In this document: positions 7,754 to 16,900 of the stretch, in pieces | How positions within the stretch are numbered: position 1 is the stretch's first letter | Layout: the number at the start of each line of letters is the position of its first letter | Assembly (NCBI GenBank): GCA_002706885.1 | Contig: PAKY01000053.1 | Span: 1-45,329, forward strand | DNA: 45,329 nt | Reading direction: 5' to 3' | Source of the DNA: Phycisphaerae bacterium | Lineage (GTDB): Bacteria > Planctomycetota > Phycisphaerae > Phycisphaerales > UBA1924 | Notes under the pieces: model-generated | The model's database searches: none | What the model was told of the DNA's origin: nothing | The model's input: only the letters and a program-made list of their open reading frames with translations | Translations under genes and position numbers: made by a program

Positions 7754-8716
7754 ATGGCCATCGTCCCATCCATCCCTGATGAACAGGCGCCCGCCGCCGC
7801 GGCGGCAGCGAGCCCCGGTGCGCGCCGCCCGCGTCGTGAACGCTCAAGCGTCTGGCCCTACCTCTTTCTTTCCCCGTTCCTCGCCGTCTTCGCCGTCTTC
7901 GGCCTCATCCCGGTCGTTCAGAGCCTCGTGCTTTCATTTCATGTCACGTCCGGACCAAGCGCGATGGAGTTCGTCGGCCTCGCCAACTTCGCATTCCTCC
8001 TCGAAGACCCCGACTTCCACACCGCCGTTATCAACACGATCGTCTTCACCGCCGCGTCGCTGCTCATCCAGATCCCCCTCGGCCTCGCCCTCGCGGTCCT
8101 CCTTAACGAGCCGAGTCTCCGGTTCCGGAACCTCTTCCGCTTCGCCTTCTTCGTGCCACACCTCGTCGGCGCCGCTTTCGCGGCCGTCCTCTTCACACAG
8201 GTCCTTGCCCCGCGCTTCGGGCTCATGAACCGCGCACTCGGCGCCATCGGTCTCCCCGACGACACCCGCTGGCTCCAGAACGCCGACCTCGTGATGCCCG
8301 CCGTCATCCTCGTCGCCACGTGGCTCGGGACCGGCTTCAACATGATCTATTTCCTCGCCGCGCTCCAATCCGTCGACCGCTCCCTTTACGAAGCCGCGAC
8401 CGTCGACGGCGCGGGCTCCTTCGCCCGCTTCCGCAACGTCACCCTTCCCGGCATCCGCCCCGTCCTCATCTTCGTGATCGTCATCACCACAATCTTCAGC
8501 TTCCGCGTCTTCGAGCTCCCCTGGCTCCTCAACGGCGGCATGCCGGGCCCCGACAACTCCGGGCTCTTCATCATCACGTACCTCTACCAGAACGGCTTCA
8601 TCCTCGGCGATCTCGGCTACGCCTCCGCCATCGGATGGGTCCTCACAATTGGCGTCGTTGCGCTCGCGCTCGTGCAGATCAGGATCAGCCGAACCACCGC
8701 GGAGGGCGCCTCATGA
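7754..8716 (+). CDS. Sugar ABC transporter permease, MalF/UgpA type
   Basis: 320 residues. A cytoplasmic Ala/Arg-rich leader is followed by a first membrane helix at about 35-62 and five further hydrophobic segments, as in MalF-like permeases. The EAA loop that docks the ATPase is at about 213-233 (YEAATVDGAGSFARFRNVTLP), including the conserved Gly. The large periplasmic loop typical of E. coli MalF is missing, as is usual in this wider family. It forms the channel with the next gene product; their genes overlap by four bases (ATGA). No ATP-binding subunit is encoded in the window, so a shared MsmX/MsmK-like ATPase elsewhere is expected. Confidence 0.95.
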   Translation: MAIVPSIPDEQAPAAAAAASPGARRPRRERSSVWPYLFLSPFLAVFAVFGLIPVVQSLVLSFHVTSGPSAMEFVGLANFAFLLEDPDFHTAVINTIVFTAASLLIQIPLGLALAVLLNEPSLRFRNLFRFAFFVPHLVGAAFAAVLFTQVLAPRFGLMNRALGAIGLPDDTRWLQNADLVMPAVILVATWLGTGFNMIYFLAALQSVDRSLYEAATVDGAGSFARFRNVTLPGIRPVLIFVIVITTIFSFRVFELPWLLNGGMPGPDNSGLFIITYLYQNGFILGDLGYASAIGWVLTIGVVALALVQIRISRTTAEGAS

Positions 8717-9540
8717 CCGCCAGGCGCATCGTCATCCTCGCGCTGAAATACACCGCCCTGTCTATCGCAGCCCTTGTGACGATGTCACCGCTCATCTGGA
8801 TGGCAAGCGCCACCGTCCGCCCTCCCGAGCGCTTCTACGACTACGACTTCTTCCCACCGCTCGACGATTGGTCGCTCGAGAGCTACCGCTCCCTCTTCCG
8901 CTCCATCAACTTCTTCGCCTACCTGCTCAACAGCGTCTTTGTCGCGGGTGTCACCGTCGTCGCGCAGATCCTCCTGGCGTCGATGGGTGGATTCGCTCTC
9001 GCGAAATACCGCTTCGCGGGCAAGAAGCTGGTCATGCTCCTCATGCTCAGCACCATGGTCATCCCCGCCGAGGTCATGCTCGCGCCGCAGTACCAGATCG
9101 TCCAAGCCCTCGGCCTCATGGACACCACCGCCGGCCTCATCCTGCCCACCGCCGTCAGTGTCTTCGGCGTCTTCCTGTTCCGGCAAGCCATTCTCGGCGT
9201 CCCCGACGAACTCCTCCAAGCCGCCCGCATCGACGGATGCGCCGACTTCACGATCTACTGGCGCATCGCCCTCCCGCTCGTCCGGCCCATGGTCGGCGCG
9301 TTCTGCCTCATCGCGTTCATGGGGTCGTGGAACAGCTTCGTCTGGCCGATCATCGTCCTCCACCGCGACGAGATGTTCACCCTCCCCATCGGCGTGAGCA
9401 AGATGATCGGCGTCTACCGCGAGGACTACGGCGCCATGATGGCTGGGACATTCCTCTCCATCCTCCCTGTCATCGCGCTCTTCTTCGCCCTGCAGCGCGA
9501 GTTCGTCAGCGGCCTCACCTCCGGCGCCGTGAAGGGGTAG
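8713..9540 (+). CDS. Sugar ABC transporter permease, MalG/UgpE type
   Basis: 275 residues from the ATG at 8713, which overlaps the upstream stop in ATGA; the frame is open much further left, but that part is only a shadow of the previous gene. Membrane helices begin at about residue 12 (ALSIAALVTMSPLIWM), followed by the periplasmic stretch with FFPPLDDWSLESY, typical of MalG-like proteins. The EAA loop is at about 169-190 (QAARIDGCADFTIYWRIALPL). The C-terminal LQREFVSGLTSGAVKG is the classical ending of this family. It is the last gene of the beta-glucosidase/importer unit; 190 bases without an evident gene follow. Confidence 0.95.
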   Translation: MTARRIVILALKYTALSIAALVTMSPLIWMASATVRPPERFYDYDFFPPLDDWSLESYRSLFRSINFFAYLLNSVFVAGVTVVAQILLASMGGFALAKYRFAGKKLVMLLMLSTMVIPAEVMLAPQYQIVQALGLMDTTAGLILPTAVSVFGVFLFRQAILGVPDELLQAARIDGCADFTIYWRIALPLVRPMVGAFCLIAFMGSWNSFVWPIIVLHRDEMFTLPIGVSKMIGVYREDYGAMMAGTFLSILPVIALFFALQREFVSGLTSGAVKG

Positions 9541-9730
9541 CCTCCGCCGCTATCGCCGAATTCGGTCTCCGTGGGGTTCAGCCAGACGACGGAACCGCTT
9601 CGTGAAACCGTTGGCGCCCGCCGCGTTCGCGCAAATTGCGCTACACATTCGTCAAAAAATCCCTACATTGAGGTGCCTCCGACGGAGAACCGATCGGAGT
9701 TCCACGAATACGACAGAGGGACACAAACGC

Positions 9731-10954
9731 ATGCGTACCACCACGAGCCTCGCCGCCCTTGCGATCACCGCCTCCGCTGGCCTCGCTGGCGCGCCCGAAT
9801 ACACCATCACCGATCTCGGCACGGTCGCCGCGGGCGACACGTTCGTGCAGGGCTTCGGAATCTCCCCCGGTGGCGTCGCCTTCGGCCGATCCGTCGGTGA
9901 GAGCAACCAAGCCTTTGCCTGGACGCCGGACACCGGCATCGTCGGCCTCCCGAGCAACGCGGGCAGCCTCTTCCATGTCGCCAACGGCGCGAATGACGGC
10001 GGCGTCGTGGTCGGTGTCGGCGCCGCCACGCTCTTTGGCACGGGCGCCCTTCCGCTCATGTGGACCGATGGTGTTCTCACGCCCCTCCCCGTCCTCCCGG
10101 GACTCGGCGTGGCGAGGGCGAACGACGTCAACGAGTCGGCCGTCGTTGTCGGTTCGAGCGGCGGGGGGGTCCAGGAGGTCGCGACGTACTGGATGGACGG
10201 CGTCGCGAACGCGGTCACCGCAACGACTGTCGGCGGCGCGATCATGACCACCGCCTTCCGGGTCAACGACGCCGGTGTTGCCGTCGGGCACGGCGTCGAT
10301 CCGCTGGCCGGCGCCCGCAACGTCGCGCTCATGTATGACATCAGCACGGGCGTTCTGACCGAAGTCCCGCCCCTCCCGGGTGACAACGGAGGCATCGCCT
10401 TCGACGTCAGCAACAACGGCTTCGTCGTCGGCGGCAGCTCCGTCAACCAGACGAACTCCACCCCGTTCATCTGGAGCGCAAAGACCGGCTCTGTCGAGGT
10501 TCCGCTTCCCACCGGCGCGTCGTTAGGAAGCGCACGAGGGGTCAACTCTGACGGCTGGGCGGTCGGTATCGGCAGCGGAGCGTTCGCCCTCCCGTTCCTC
10601 TACGACGGCGAGCAGACGTACCTCCTCCAGGACCTTCTCCCGGATGACACCGAGTGGGACATCGCCATGAACACATCATCTTCGGCCCTCGGCATCTCAG
10701 AGGACGGCAGCATCGTCGGTACGGGCATCCGCGACGGTGAACTTCGCGCGTACATCATGACGCTGGTCGATGGCGCGTGCAGCGCGGCTGACCTCGCTGC
10801 CCCGTTCGGCGAACTCGACATCGCAGACGTCGTCGAGTTCCTCCGAGCCTTCGGCGCGGGCGACCCCGCCGCCGATCTTGCGGCGCCCACGGGTGAGTTC
10901 GATATCGCCGACGTCGTCGAGTTCCTGCGTCTCTTCGGAGCGGGCTGCCCGTAA
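9731..10954 (+). CDS. Secreted HAF-repeat protein with duplicated GC-type dockerin tail
   Basis: 407 residues from the ATG at 9731 (GAGGGA lies upstream), which gives a signal peptide (MRTTTSLAALAITASAGLAGA). The body holds HAF-type extracellular repeats of about 45-60 residues, each with a pattern such as ITDLGTVAAGDTFVQGFGIS...QAFAWTPDTGIVGLP and 'vNdaGvavG' turns, which probably fold as a beta-propeller-like repeat. The C-terminus has two 26-residue copies (354-379 and 382-407) of DLAAPxGExDIADVVEFLRxFGAGxP. This is the dockerin-like calcium-binding duplicate used as a surface anchor or docking module in Phycisphaerae. The protein is probably on the cell surface; the cohesin-like partner and ligand are unknown. 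Confidence 0.9.
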   Translation: MRTTTSLAALAITASAGLAGAPEYTITDLGTVAAGDTFVQGFGISPGGVAFGRSVGESNQAFAWTPDTGIVGLPSNAGSLFHVANGANDGGVVVGVGAATLFGTGALPLMWTDGVLTPLPVLPGLGVARANDVNESAVVVGSSGGGVQEVATYWMDGVANAVTATTVGGAIMTTAFRVNDAGVAVGHGVDPLAGARNVALMYDISTGVLTEVPPLPGDNGGIAFDVSNNGFVVGGSSVNQTNSTPFIWSAKTGSVEVPLPTGASLGSARGVNSDGWAVGIGSGAFALPFLYDGEQTYLLQDLLPDDTEWDIAMNTSSSALGISEDGSIVGTGIRDGELRAYIMTLVDGACSAADLAAPFGELDIADVVEFLRAFGAGDPAADLAAPTGEFDIADVVEFLRLFGAGCP

Positions 10955-11004
10955 CCCGGGCCACCCGCCGTACAACTCGCGGGTCAACGCACTCGACAAC
11001 CAGC

Positions 11005-11045
11005 GAGGGCTGGCCGGTCTCTCGGGCCGGTTAGCCCTCTTCTGA
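11005..11045 (+). terminator. Terminator between convergent dockerin and anti-sigma genes
   Basis: A 15-bp stem (11005-11019 with 11025-11039, three G-T wobble pairs) closes on TCTCG and is followed by TCTTCTGATT. It lies 50 bases after the dockerin gene's stop. Its right arm contains the TAA stop codon and last codons of the anti-sigma gene on the other strand, so a single element serves as 3' end for one gene and coding end for the other. Confidence 0.7.
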
Positions 11046-12008
11046 TTCAGAAACGACCACCCGCCGCCGAAGGTCCGGCACCGCGACCCCGCCGGGCCGC
11101 TCGACAGTGATCGCGAAGAGCTGCACGTTGCTGATGTCGAGCCCCGGCTCGATCGGGACGATCACCTCGCCCTCGCGCGTCGCGTTGAAGACACCGCCGC
11201 TGACCTTCTGCTCGATGCCCCGCTCGTCGATGATCCACACCTGGTAAACCGATTCCGACGGGTCATTCACCTCGAGCCCCGTGAACCGCAGATACCCCGC
11301 CTGCCGCGGCTCGTTCCAGACGATGTCACCACCGACGCCGTCCTGCACCGGATCGGGCAGCCCCTCTGCAACGAACGGCGACCAGCGGAACACCTTGGTT
11401 CCCGGTAGCTCAGCAAGCTGCTGACGCTGGGCCGCGAGCACCTGCGGATCCTCCGGCGGGTCGTACTTCGCAAGCTCGAACCGCGTGGCGTTGAGCTCCG
11501 CCGTCGCGTCCGCCAGACGACGCGCCGCGCTGTCCGCCGCGGCCTCCGCCTCTGACAACATCTGCTCATTCCGAGCTGCGGTTTCGCGCGCCTCGGCAAG
11601 CCTGAAGCGTGCGTCCGCGAGATCCTGTCGCGCCGTGAGAAAAGCGAATAGAAGCATGGCGCCCACGAGAATCGCCGCCGCGAGCCCCATGCCCAAGACG
11701 ACGGACCGCCCGCTCGTTCGACCGGTCCGCGCGTCATCCTCCCGCTCGGCGATCGAGATCGGCTCGTCCCTGCGGTGAACGCCCGGGTTTGACGCGTTGA
11801 CGATCGCCTCACCTTGCGAAACCAGCTTCTCGCGAAGTCCAGCAGGCATCGCCCGCTTCGGCGTGAGTCCCGCTTGCAACCCGGCCGCCGCGACATCGCT
11901 CCTCGTCGCGGCGGTATCACCCGCCGCGCGGATCGCGTCGCCGGTCGCGCCGTCGATCTCGAAGTCGTCGCGCTCATTCGGCTGGTTGGGTGAAGGCGTG
12001 TCAGTCAT
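11031..12008 (-). CDS. Membrane anti-sigma factor, RskA-like C-terminal domain
   Basis: 325 residues from the ATG at 12008, which overlaps the sigma gene's stop (ATGA) and has GGGAGGAG upstream. Residues 1-100 are cytoplasmic, polar, and include a short helix (GLREKLVSQGEAIVNAS). One membrane helix lies at about 103-125, followed by an Ala/Glu/Arg-rich coiled coil (about 127-178). The outer C-terminal domain (about 190-325) resembles the RskA anti-sigma-K domain (FRWSPFVAEGLPDP, YQVWIIDERGIEQKVSGGVF, FAITVERPGGVAVPD). It should hold the cotranslated sigma factor inactive at the membrane until an envelope signal is received. No zinc-binding HxxxCxxC motif is present, so the sigma-binding part is of another type. 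Confidence 0.87.
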   Translation of the reverse strand: MTDTPSPNQPNERDDFEIDGATGDAIRAAGDTAATRSDVAAAGLQAGLTPKRAMPAGLREKLVSQGEAIVNASNPGVHRRDEPISIAEREDDARTGRTSGRSVVLGMGLAAAILVGAMLLFAFLTARQDLADARFRLAEARETAARNEQMLSEAEAAADSAARRLADATAELNATRFELAKYDPPEDPQVLAAQRQQLAELPGTKVFRWSPFVAEGLPDPVQDGVGGDIVWNEPRQAGYLRFTGLEVNDPSESVYQVWIIDERGIEQKVSGGVFNATREGEVIVPIEPGLDISNVQLFAITVERPGGVAVPDLRRRVVVSESEEG

Positions 12009-12595
12009 GAACGCTCCTCCCTGACCGTTGCCTCCGGCCGAGCCCCGCCATGCTTGTCTACGTTCTCCACACGCTCCCGGATGGCGCGCAACCCCGAGCG
12101 GATCCGAGACTTGACCGTTCCAAGCGGTGTATCCGTCAGCTCCGCGATCTCCGCGTGGGTAAGACCCATTTCGACCGAAAGCCGTAGCGCCTCCTGCCTC
12201 GCCGCGTCGAGTTCGCCAAAGGCGTCCACCGCGGCGTCCGCAAGCTCGTCGAGCTCGGCCTGCGCGAACGCGGCGTGCTCGATCGCCCGATCCGCCGCCG
12301 GAACGGGTCGCGGCCGTTTCGCCGCCCGACGCCAACGATCGATCAGCAGCCGCCGGGTCAGGATCGAGATAAATGTGGCTTCGGCGCCCTTCGAGCGGTC
12401 GTACCGCGCCGCCTTGCGCCAAAGGAGCAGGAAAACCTCTTGAACGGCCTCTTCAGCGTCCGCTTCCGTCGACGTGAATCGCGAAGCCAGCGACCAGATC
12501 ATGCCGCCATAGGTGTCGACGACTTCATGCACCGCCCCCGCGTCGCCATCGGCGATCCGCTCGAGCAGCGATCTGTCATCGTTCGCCTTCGCCAC
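12005..12595 (-). CDS. RNA polymerase ECF-subfamily sigma factor (SigK-like)
   Basis: 196 residues from a GTG at 12595. Region 2 (about 18-85) has the core-binding and -10 recognition helices (VVDTYGGMIWSLASRFT, ADAEEAVQEVFLLLWRKA, FISILTRRLLIDRWR). Region 4 (about 130-185) has the helix-turn-helix that reads the -35 box (MGLTHAEIAELTDTPLGTVKSRIRSGLRAIRERV). The two are joined by an Ala/Asp/Glu-rich linker, without region 3, as in ECF factors. The gene overlaps the anti-sigma gene by four bases, the standard arrangement for a sigma/anti-sigma pair that responds to an envelope or oxidative signal. The ribosome-binding site is weak, so the exact start is less sure. Confidence 0.95.
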   Translation of the reverse strand: MAKANDDRSLLERIADGDAGAVHEVVDTYGGMIWSLASRFTSTEADAEEAVQEVFLLLWRKAARYDRSKGAEATFISILTRRLLIDRWRRAAKRPRPVPAADRAIEHAAFAQAELDELADAAVDAFGELDAARQEALRLSVEMGLTHAEIAELTDTPLGTVKSRIRSGLRAIRERVENVDKHGGARPEATVREERS

Positions 12596-12737
12596 GATCT
12601 GGTGAGCCTACCACCCACGCCGCGCGTGTGCCCGCGACGGTGGAGGAGGCGTTGAGGAAGCCGACGGGGCGCTGGGGGGCGGCCCGCCGGGCACGACCGG
12701 AGTCGTGGGGGGAATTGATGCAGGAGGATCGAAGCCG

Positions 12738-13619
12738 TTAGCGACGACGGCGGACAGCGCCAACACCTGCGAGCGCCAACACCGCAGCCGTGCCCGGCGC
12801 CGGCACCGCCCCGACGACCGCGATGGCGCCCACGCGTGACCCGCCGCCGATCTCACCGATCTGCGTCGCGAAGCCTGTCGTCAGATCGATCGTCCAGAAT
12901 GTCGTACGGAAGAGGTCCGCGTCGAACACCGCCGCGTACGCCGCGTTGCTCCGCCCATCGATGTCGAACCCCGCCAGGTCATTCAGGTCCACGCCCAGCG
13001 ACCCCACTGTCTCGAGCGTCCCAGCGCTGTTCGCCTGCCGCACGAGAACATCGAGGCCGGTGTCGATGCCGAAGAGCTGCGTCACCGTCGCTCCGGCAAA
13101 GCTGTTCGTGTAAGCGGAAGCGACAACGTTCGGGTTGATCCCCTCGTTCGGATCGCCAGTCGCGTAGAACAGCGAGGTCACCGCCGTCGATGTCCCGTCG
13201 TTCGGGTTCAGTACGAGATTCTGGTCGGCGTCGCTGACCACGCGGATTCGATCGATCGTCGGGTTGAAGTCAAACCCAAAGCTCGACCCGTTCAATCCAG
13301 GCAGGAAAGACGAACTCCCAACCTGCGCCGCCATCCCCGACACGATGTCGATCGTGTAGAGGTTGCTGAAGCTGCCGAGGGCGTAGAGCTGCCCGGTAGC
13401 GGGCCGGAAATCGATGCCCTGGATGGTCTCGTTCGCGGCCAGCCCCGAGATCGCGACGCCGCTGGCGATCGTCCCTGGCGTCGACGCGTCAAACGAAACG
13501 AGCGTCTGATCCTCAGTCACACCGAACACCGTCGTCGGCTGCGCCGATGCGGTCGACACGGTCCCAGCACAAAGCGCCGACGCGGCCAACTGAAAGAAGC
13601 CGGTTCTGATCGCAATCAC
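12738..13619 (-). CDS. DUF4394 surface protein with PEP-CTERM-like sorting tail
   Basis: 293 residues from the GTG at 13619, chosen because GAGGAAAGG stands just upstream; an in-frame GTG six codons earlier lies inside that sequence. A signal peptide ends near STASAQP. Two half-repeats of the DUF4394 type follow: FGVTEDQTLVSFDAS...IQGIDFRPATGQLYALGS, and LFGIDTGLDVLVRQAN...DLAGFDIDGRSNAAYAA. They fit a beta-propeller-like domain with NPTIDRIRVVSDADQN in its middle. The last 22 residues are VPAPGT, a short hydrophobic stretch and four Arg, the PEP-CTERM pattern for export and cleavage by an exosortase. Ligand unknown. It lies 142 bases upstream of the sigma gene on the same strand, so shared control is possible but unproven. 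Confidence 0.9.
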   Translation of the reverse strand: MIAIRTGFFQLAASALCAGTVSTASAQPTTVFGVTEDQTLVSFDASTPGTIASGVAISGLAANETIQGIDFRPATGQLYALGSFSNLYTIDIVSGMAAQVGSSSFLPGLNGSSFGFDFNPTIDRIRVVSDADQNLVLNPNDGTSTAVTSLFYATGDPNEGINPNVVASAYTNSFAGATVTQLFGIDTGLDVLVRQANSAGTLETVGSLGVDLNDLAGFDIDGRSNAAYAAVFDADLFRTTFWTIDLTTGFATQIGEIGGGSRVGAIAVVGAVPAPGTAAVLALAGVGAVRRRR

Positions 13620-13974
13620 GTGATGCCCTTTCCTCACGGGTGTTCAGCCCCGCCATCCGGCAACGTCGCCGCGCGGAGCCATGCCGACGCCCGGAGGTCA
13701 ACCCCGAGCCACGGCAAACTCAACAAACAACCGACGCCACGCGCAACGCGACGACGGCCAACCCCCCGGGACTCGTGATTCGTTCTCTCCCCTCCCCAGA
13801 AGCCGCACAGTCACCGCGACGGTCGAAACCGCTCGAGCATCACGTCCATCTCTCCCGACTGACTACGGGCAACTCGCCAGTTTGGATGGCGAGTTGGTTA
13901 CGGAATTCTCGATTCGATTCCCGGTGAAGCGATGAACGGCGACGACGCGAGGTCGACTCCGACCCGCTGCGCGA
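13620..13974. other. Intergenic region with one hairpin, no gene seen
   Basis: The stretch separates the DUF4394 gene from the end of the 5-oxoprolinase gene, both on the minus strand. It contains the inverted repeat at 13870-13896 and the presumed promoter of the DUF4394 gene, which I could not place. Two short plus-strand frames (13640-13927 and 13681-13935) look like shadows with no start signal. Confidence 0.5.
13870..13896 (-). terminator. Perfect 10-bp inverted repeat after the 5-oxoprolinase gene
   Basis: CAACTCGCCA (13870-13879) pairs with TGGCGAGTTG (13887-13896) around a seven-base loop. It lies about 80 bases beyond the 5-oxoprolinase stop in the reading direction. There is no clear T-run on the minus strand, so it may stabilise the transcript end rather than terminate it by itself. 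Confidence 0.4.
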
Positions 13975-16900
13975 TCATCCGTCGACGCGAGATCTCCCCC
14001 AGCCGCCACCACCGGGCGTTTCGATCAGGAGTCGATCGCCGGGTTCCAGCGCTTGCGTCGCTGCCGAATCGAGCGCCTCAGTCTGGCCATCTCGTCGTCT
14101 GACGCGATTCACGCCGGGCCGGCCGGCCTCTCCGCCGTCGGCGCCTGGGGCGCCGGCAGTTCGGCGTTGGGTGATGAACGAAGCGGTCACACGGGTAAGC
14201 GCCTCGATCTCCCGGATGAGACCGTCACCGCCACGGTGCACGCCCGCGCCGCCAGAGCCGCGGCGGATCGCGAACCGACGGACGCGCAGTGGATGACGGT
14301 GCTCGAGGATCTCCGCGTCGGTGATCGCCGTGTTCGACATGTGCTGATGCACGCCGTCGGCCCCATCGGCGTCGGCCGTCGCGCCGGCGCCGCTTCCAAT
14401 CGTCTCATAGGTCCCGAAATCCTCCGCGCCGATCAGAACGTTATTCATCGTGCCGGCGCCACCGGCGATGAGGCCGAAGACGCGAAGCAACGCCTCGGTG
14501 ACGCGTTGGCTCGTCTCGACGTTCCCCCCGGCAACCGCCGGTGATAACTCGTCCTCGTCAGAGAACGCCGGGTTGAGGAAGCTTCCCTCCGGCACGACGA
14601 TATCGATCGGATCGAGCAGGCCGTCGTTCAGCGGCAGCGGTCGATTGAGCAGGAGGCGTACAACGTACGACACCGCGCTTCGGGTCACGGCGAGCGGGGC
14701 GTTCAAGTTCGATCGCTGCGTTGGAGACGAGCCGGTGAAGTCGATGGTCATCCCATCGTCGGAGCAGACAACTCGAACGCGAATCGTCGCGCCACCGTCC
14801 ATCTCCTCAACGACCGAAGCGTCGTGCGGCGTCAGTTCTGAGATCCGTTCTCGAACGAGCGATCCTGTATGTCCGATGATCCACGTCATCGCGTCCCGCA
14901 CGCGATCGGCTCCTTCTGTGCGAGCGAGTTCGCGTATGAGATCGGCGGCGCGAGCGCCGGCGCTGATCGCGGCGCCGAGATCGAGCAGATTGTCATCCGG
15001 CGACCGCGAAGGGTAACGGGACGTCGTGAAGATCGACCTCGCATCGCTCATTATCTCGTCGTGCAACGCGATCAGACGCGGAGGGATCGGCACGCCCTCT
15101 TCCGCTAGCGATCGTGCATCCGGCGGCATGGAGCCGGGTGTGAGTCCGCCGATCTCGGCGTGATGCGCTCGGCTCGCGACATAGCCGATTCGTTCACCCT
15201 CGGCGGTGAAGACCGGCTGAACCACCGTCAGATCAGGGAGGTGGGAGCCGCCGAAGCGTGGGTGATTCGTCAGCGCCGCGTCGCCCGGGTTGAGCGGTCC
15301 GAGCACTGCGAGCACCCGTCGGACGCAGAGCCCCATCGCTCCCAGGTGGACCGGAAGGTGGTCGGCGCTGCTGACCATGCGCCCATAGAGATCGTGCACG
15401 GAACAGGAGAAGTCGAGTCGGTCACGGATGTTCACCGAAACCGCGGCGCGGCGGAGCGCGTCGCCCATCTGGGCGGCGATCGATGCGAGGCGGTGGATCA
15501 CGATCTCCCGTCCAAGCGATTCCGGACGATGGGCGACCGGCTTCGCAGCGGTACCGAGATGATTCAGCCGAAGCGTTCCGTGCTCGTCCAGCACACATCG
15601 CCATCCATCAGGGACCCATGTCTGCGTTCGTCGCTCACTGACGAAGGCCGGCCCTATGATCGCGCTGTCGGTGGAAAGGTCGCATCGTGAGATCGTTGTC
15701 GCGTCGACCCAGCCGCCCCGTGCTTGCACGCGCCGGGTTGTGTTCCTCGCAGCGTTCTCGCGCGTCCGTCGCGAACCGGGTGGCGGCGACCGGTCGTCGG
15801 AGAGCTGGCGTACGACGACCTCTAGTCCCGCGATCTCGATCGCTCGATCCGGCGCCGTTGCATGTACGCGCCGGTACGCCCGCCTGAATCGCTCGTCGAG
15901 ATGCTCGACGGAGGACGCGTCGATGTCGATCGTGTCGTGCTGTCCGGTCAGCCGCATGCGAGCGATCCGACTGGTGTCCGTGTCGCCGACGATGCCCAGC
16001 CGCGAACGAGCGGTTCGTTCAAGCGACCGGTACGCTTCCTCCAAATCGTCGGTCGCTCCGTCGACGACGGCGTGCCACTCCATCTCGGCCGATGCTTCGA
16101 GGAGCGCGGACCCGAGACCGACGGCGCTCAGGAGGCTTGCGTGCTCCGGGACGAGAACGGTCTCGATACCGAGGCGTTCGGCGATCTCGCAGGCGTGCTG
16201 CGGACCCGCCCCGCCGAACGCGACCATCGCGTGCGCGGCGGGGTCATAGCCGCGCCGGATCGAGACGCTTCGAATCGCCTCGGCCATGTGCTCGTTCGCG
16301 AGGTCGATCAGATGCGTCAGAAGCTCGTCGCGACCGATCGGTTCGCTCGCTTCATCAAATGCGGCGTGGAACACGTCGAATGCGCGTTTGGCGGCGGCTC
16401 GGTCGATGGGTATCTCGAACGCGCTGTCGTCGATGCGGCCCATCAGAAGATTCACGTCGGTGACGGTGAGGGGCCCGCCCGCGCCGTAACACGCAGGTCC
16501 GGGGTCGGCCGAGGCGCTCTCCGGCCCCACGGTCGCGCGGCCGTCGACGACTTTGCAGATCGATCCTCCTCCCGCGGCCACGGTTTCAATGGCAACGGCG
16601 CGGCGAGCGATCGTGACATGGCCAACGCGGTGCGAAGGAGCGGTCTCTCGCGATCCCTCGATGCGAGCGACGTCGGTCGATGTGCCGCCCATGTCGAACG
16701 AGATCGCACGTTCGAAGCCGCAGGCCCTGGCAACCGCCGCGGCGCCAACGAGTCCACCGGCAGGCCCGGACAGCAGCCCGTCGACCGGGCGAAACGACTC
16801 TGCGGCCGTGAGTCCGCCGGTGCTCTTGAGGATGGACAGTCGCTCGCTTTGCAGCGCCTCGCCTACTTCGTCCAGATAGGAGCCGAGCACAGGCTCGAGC

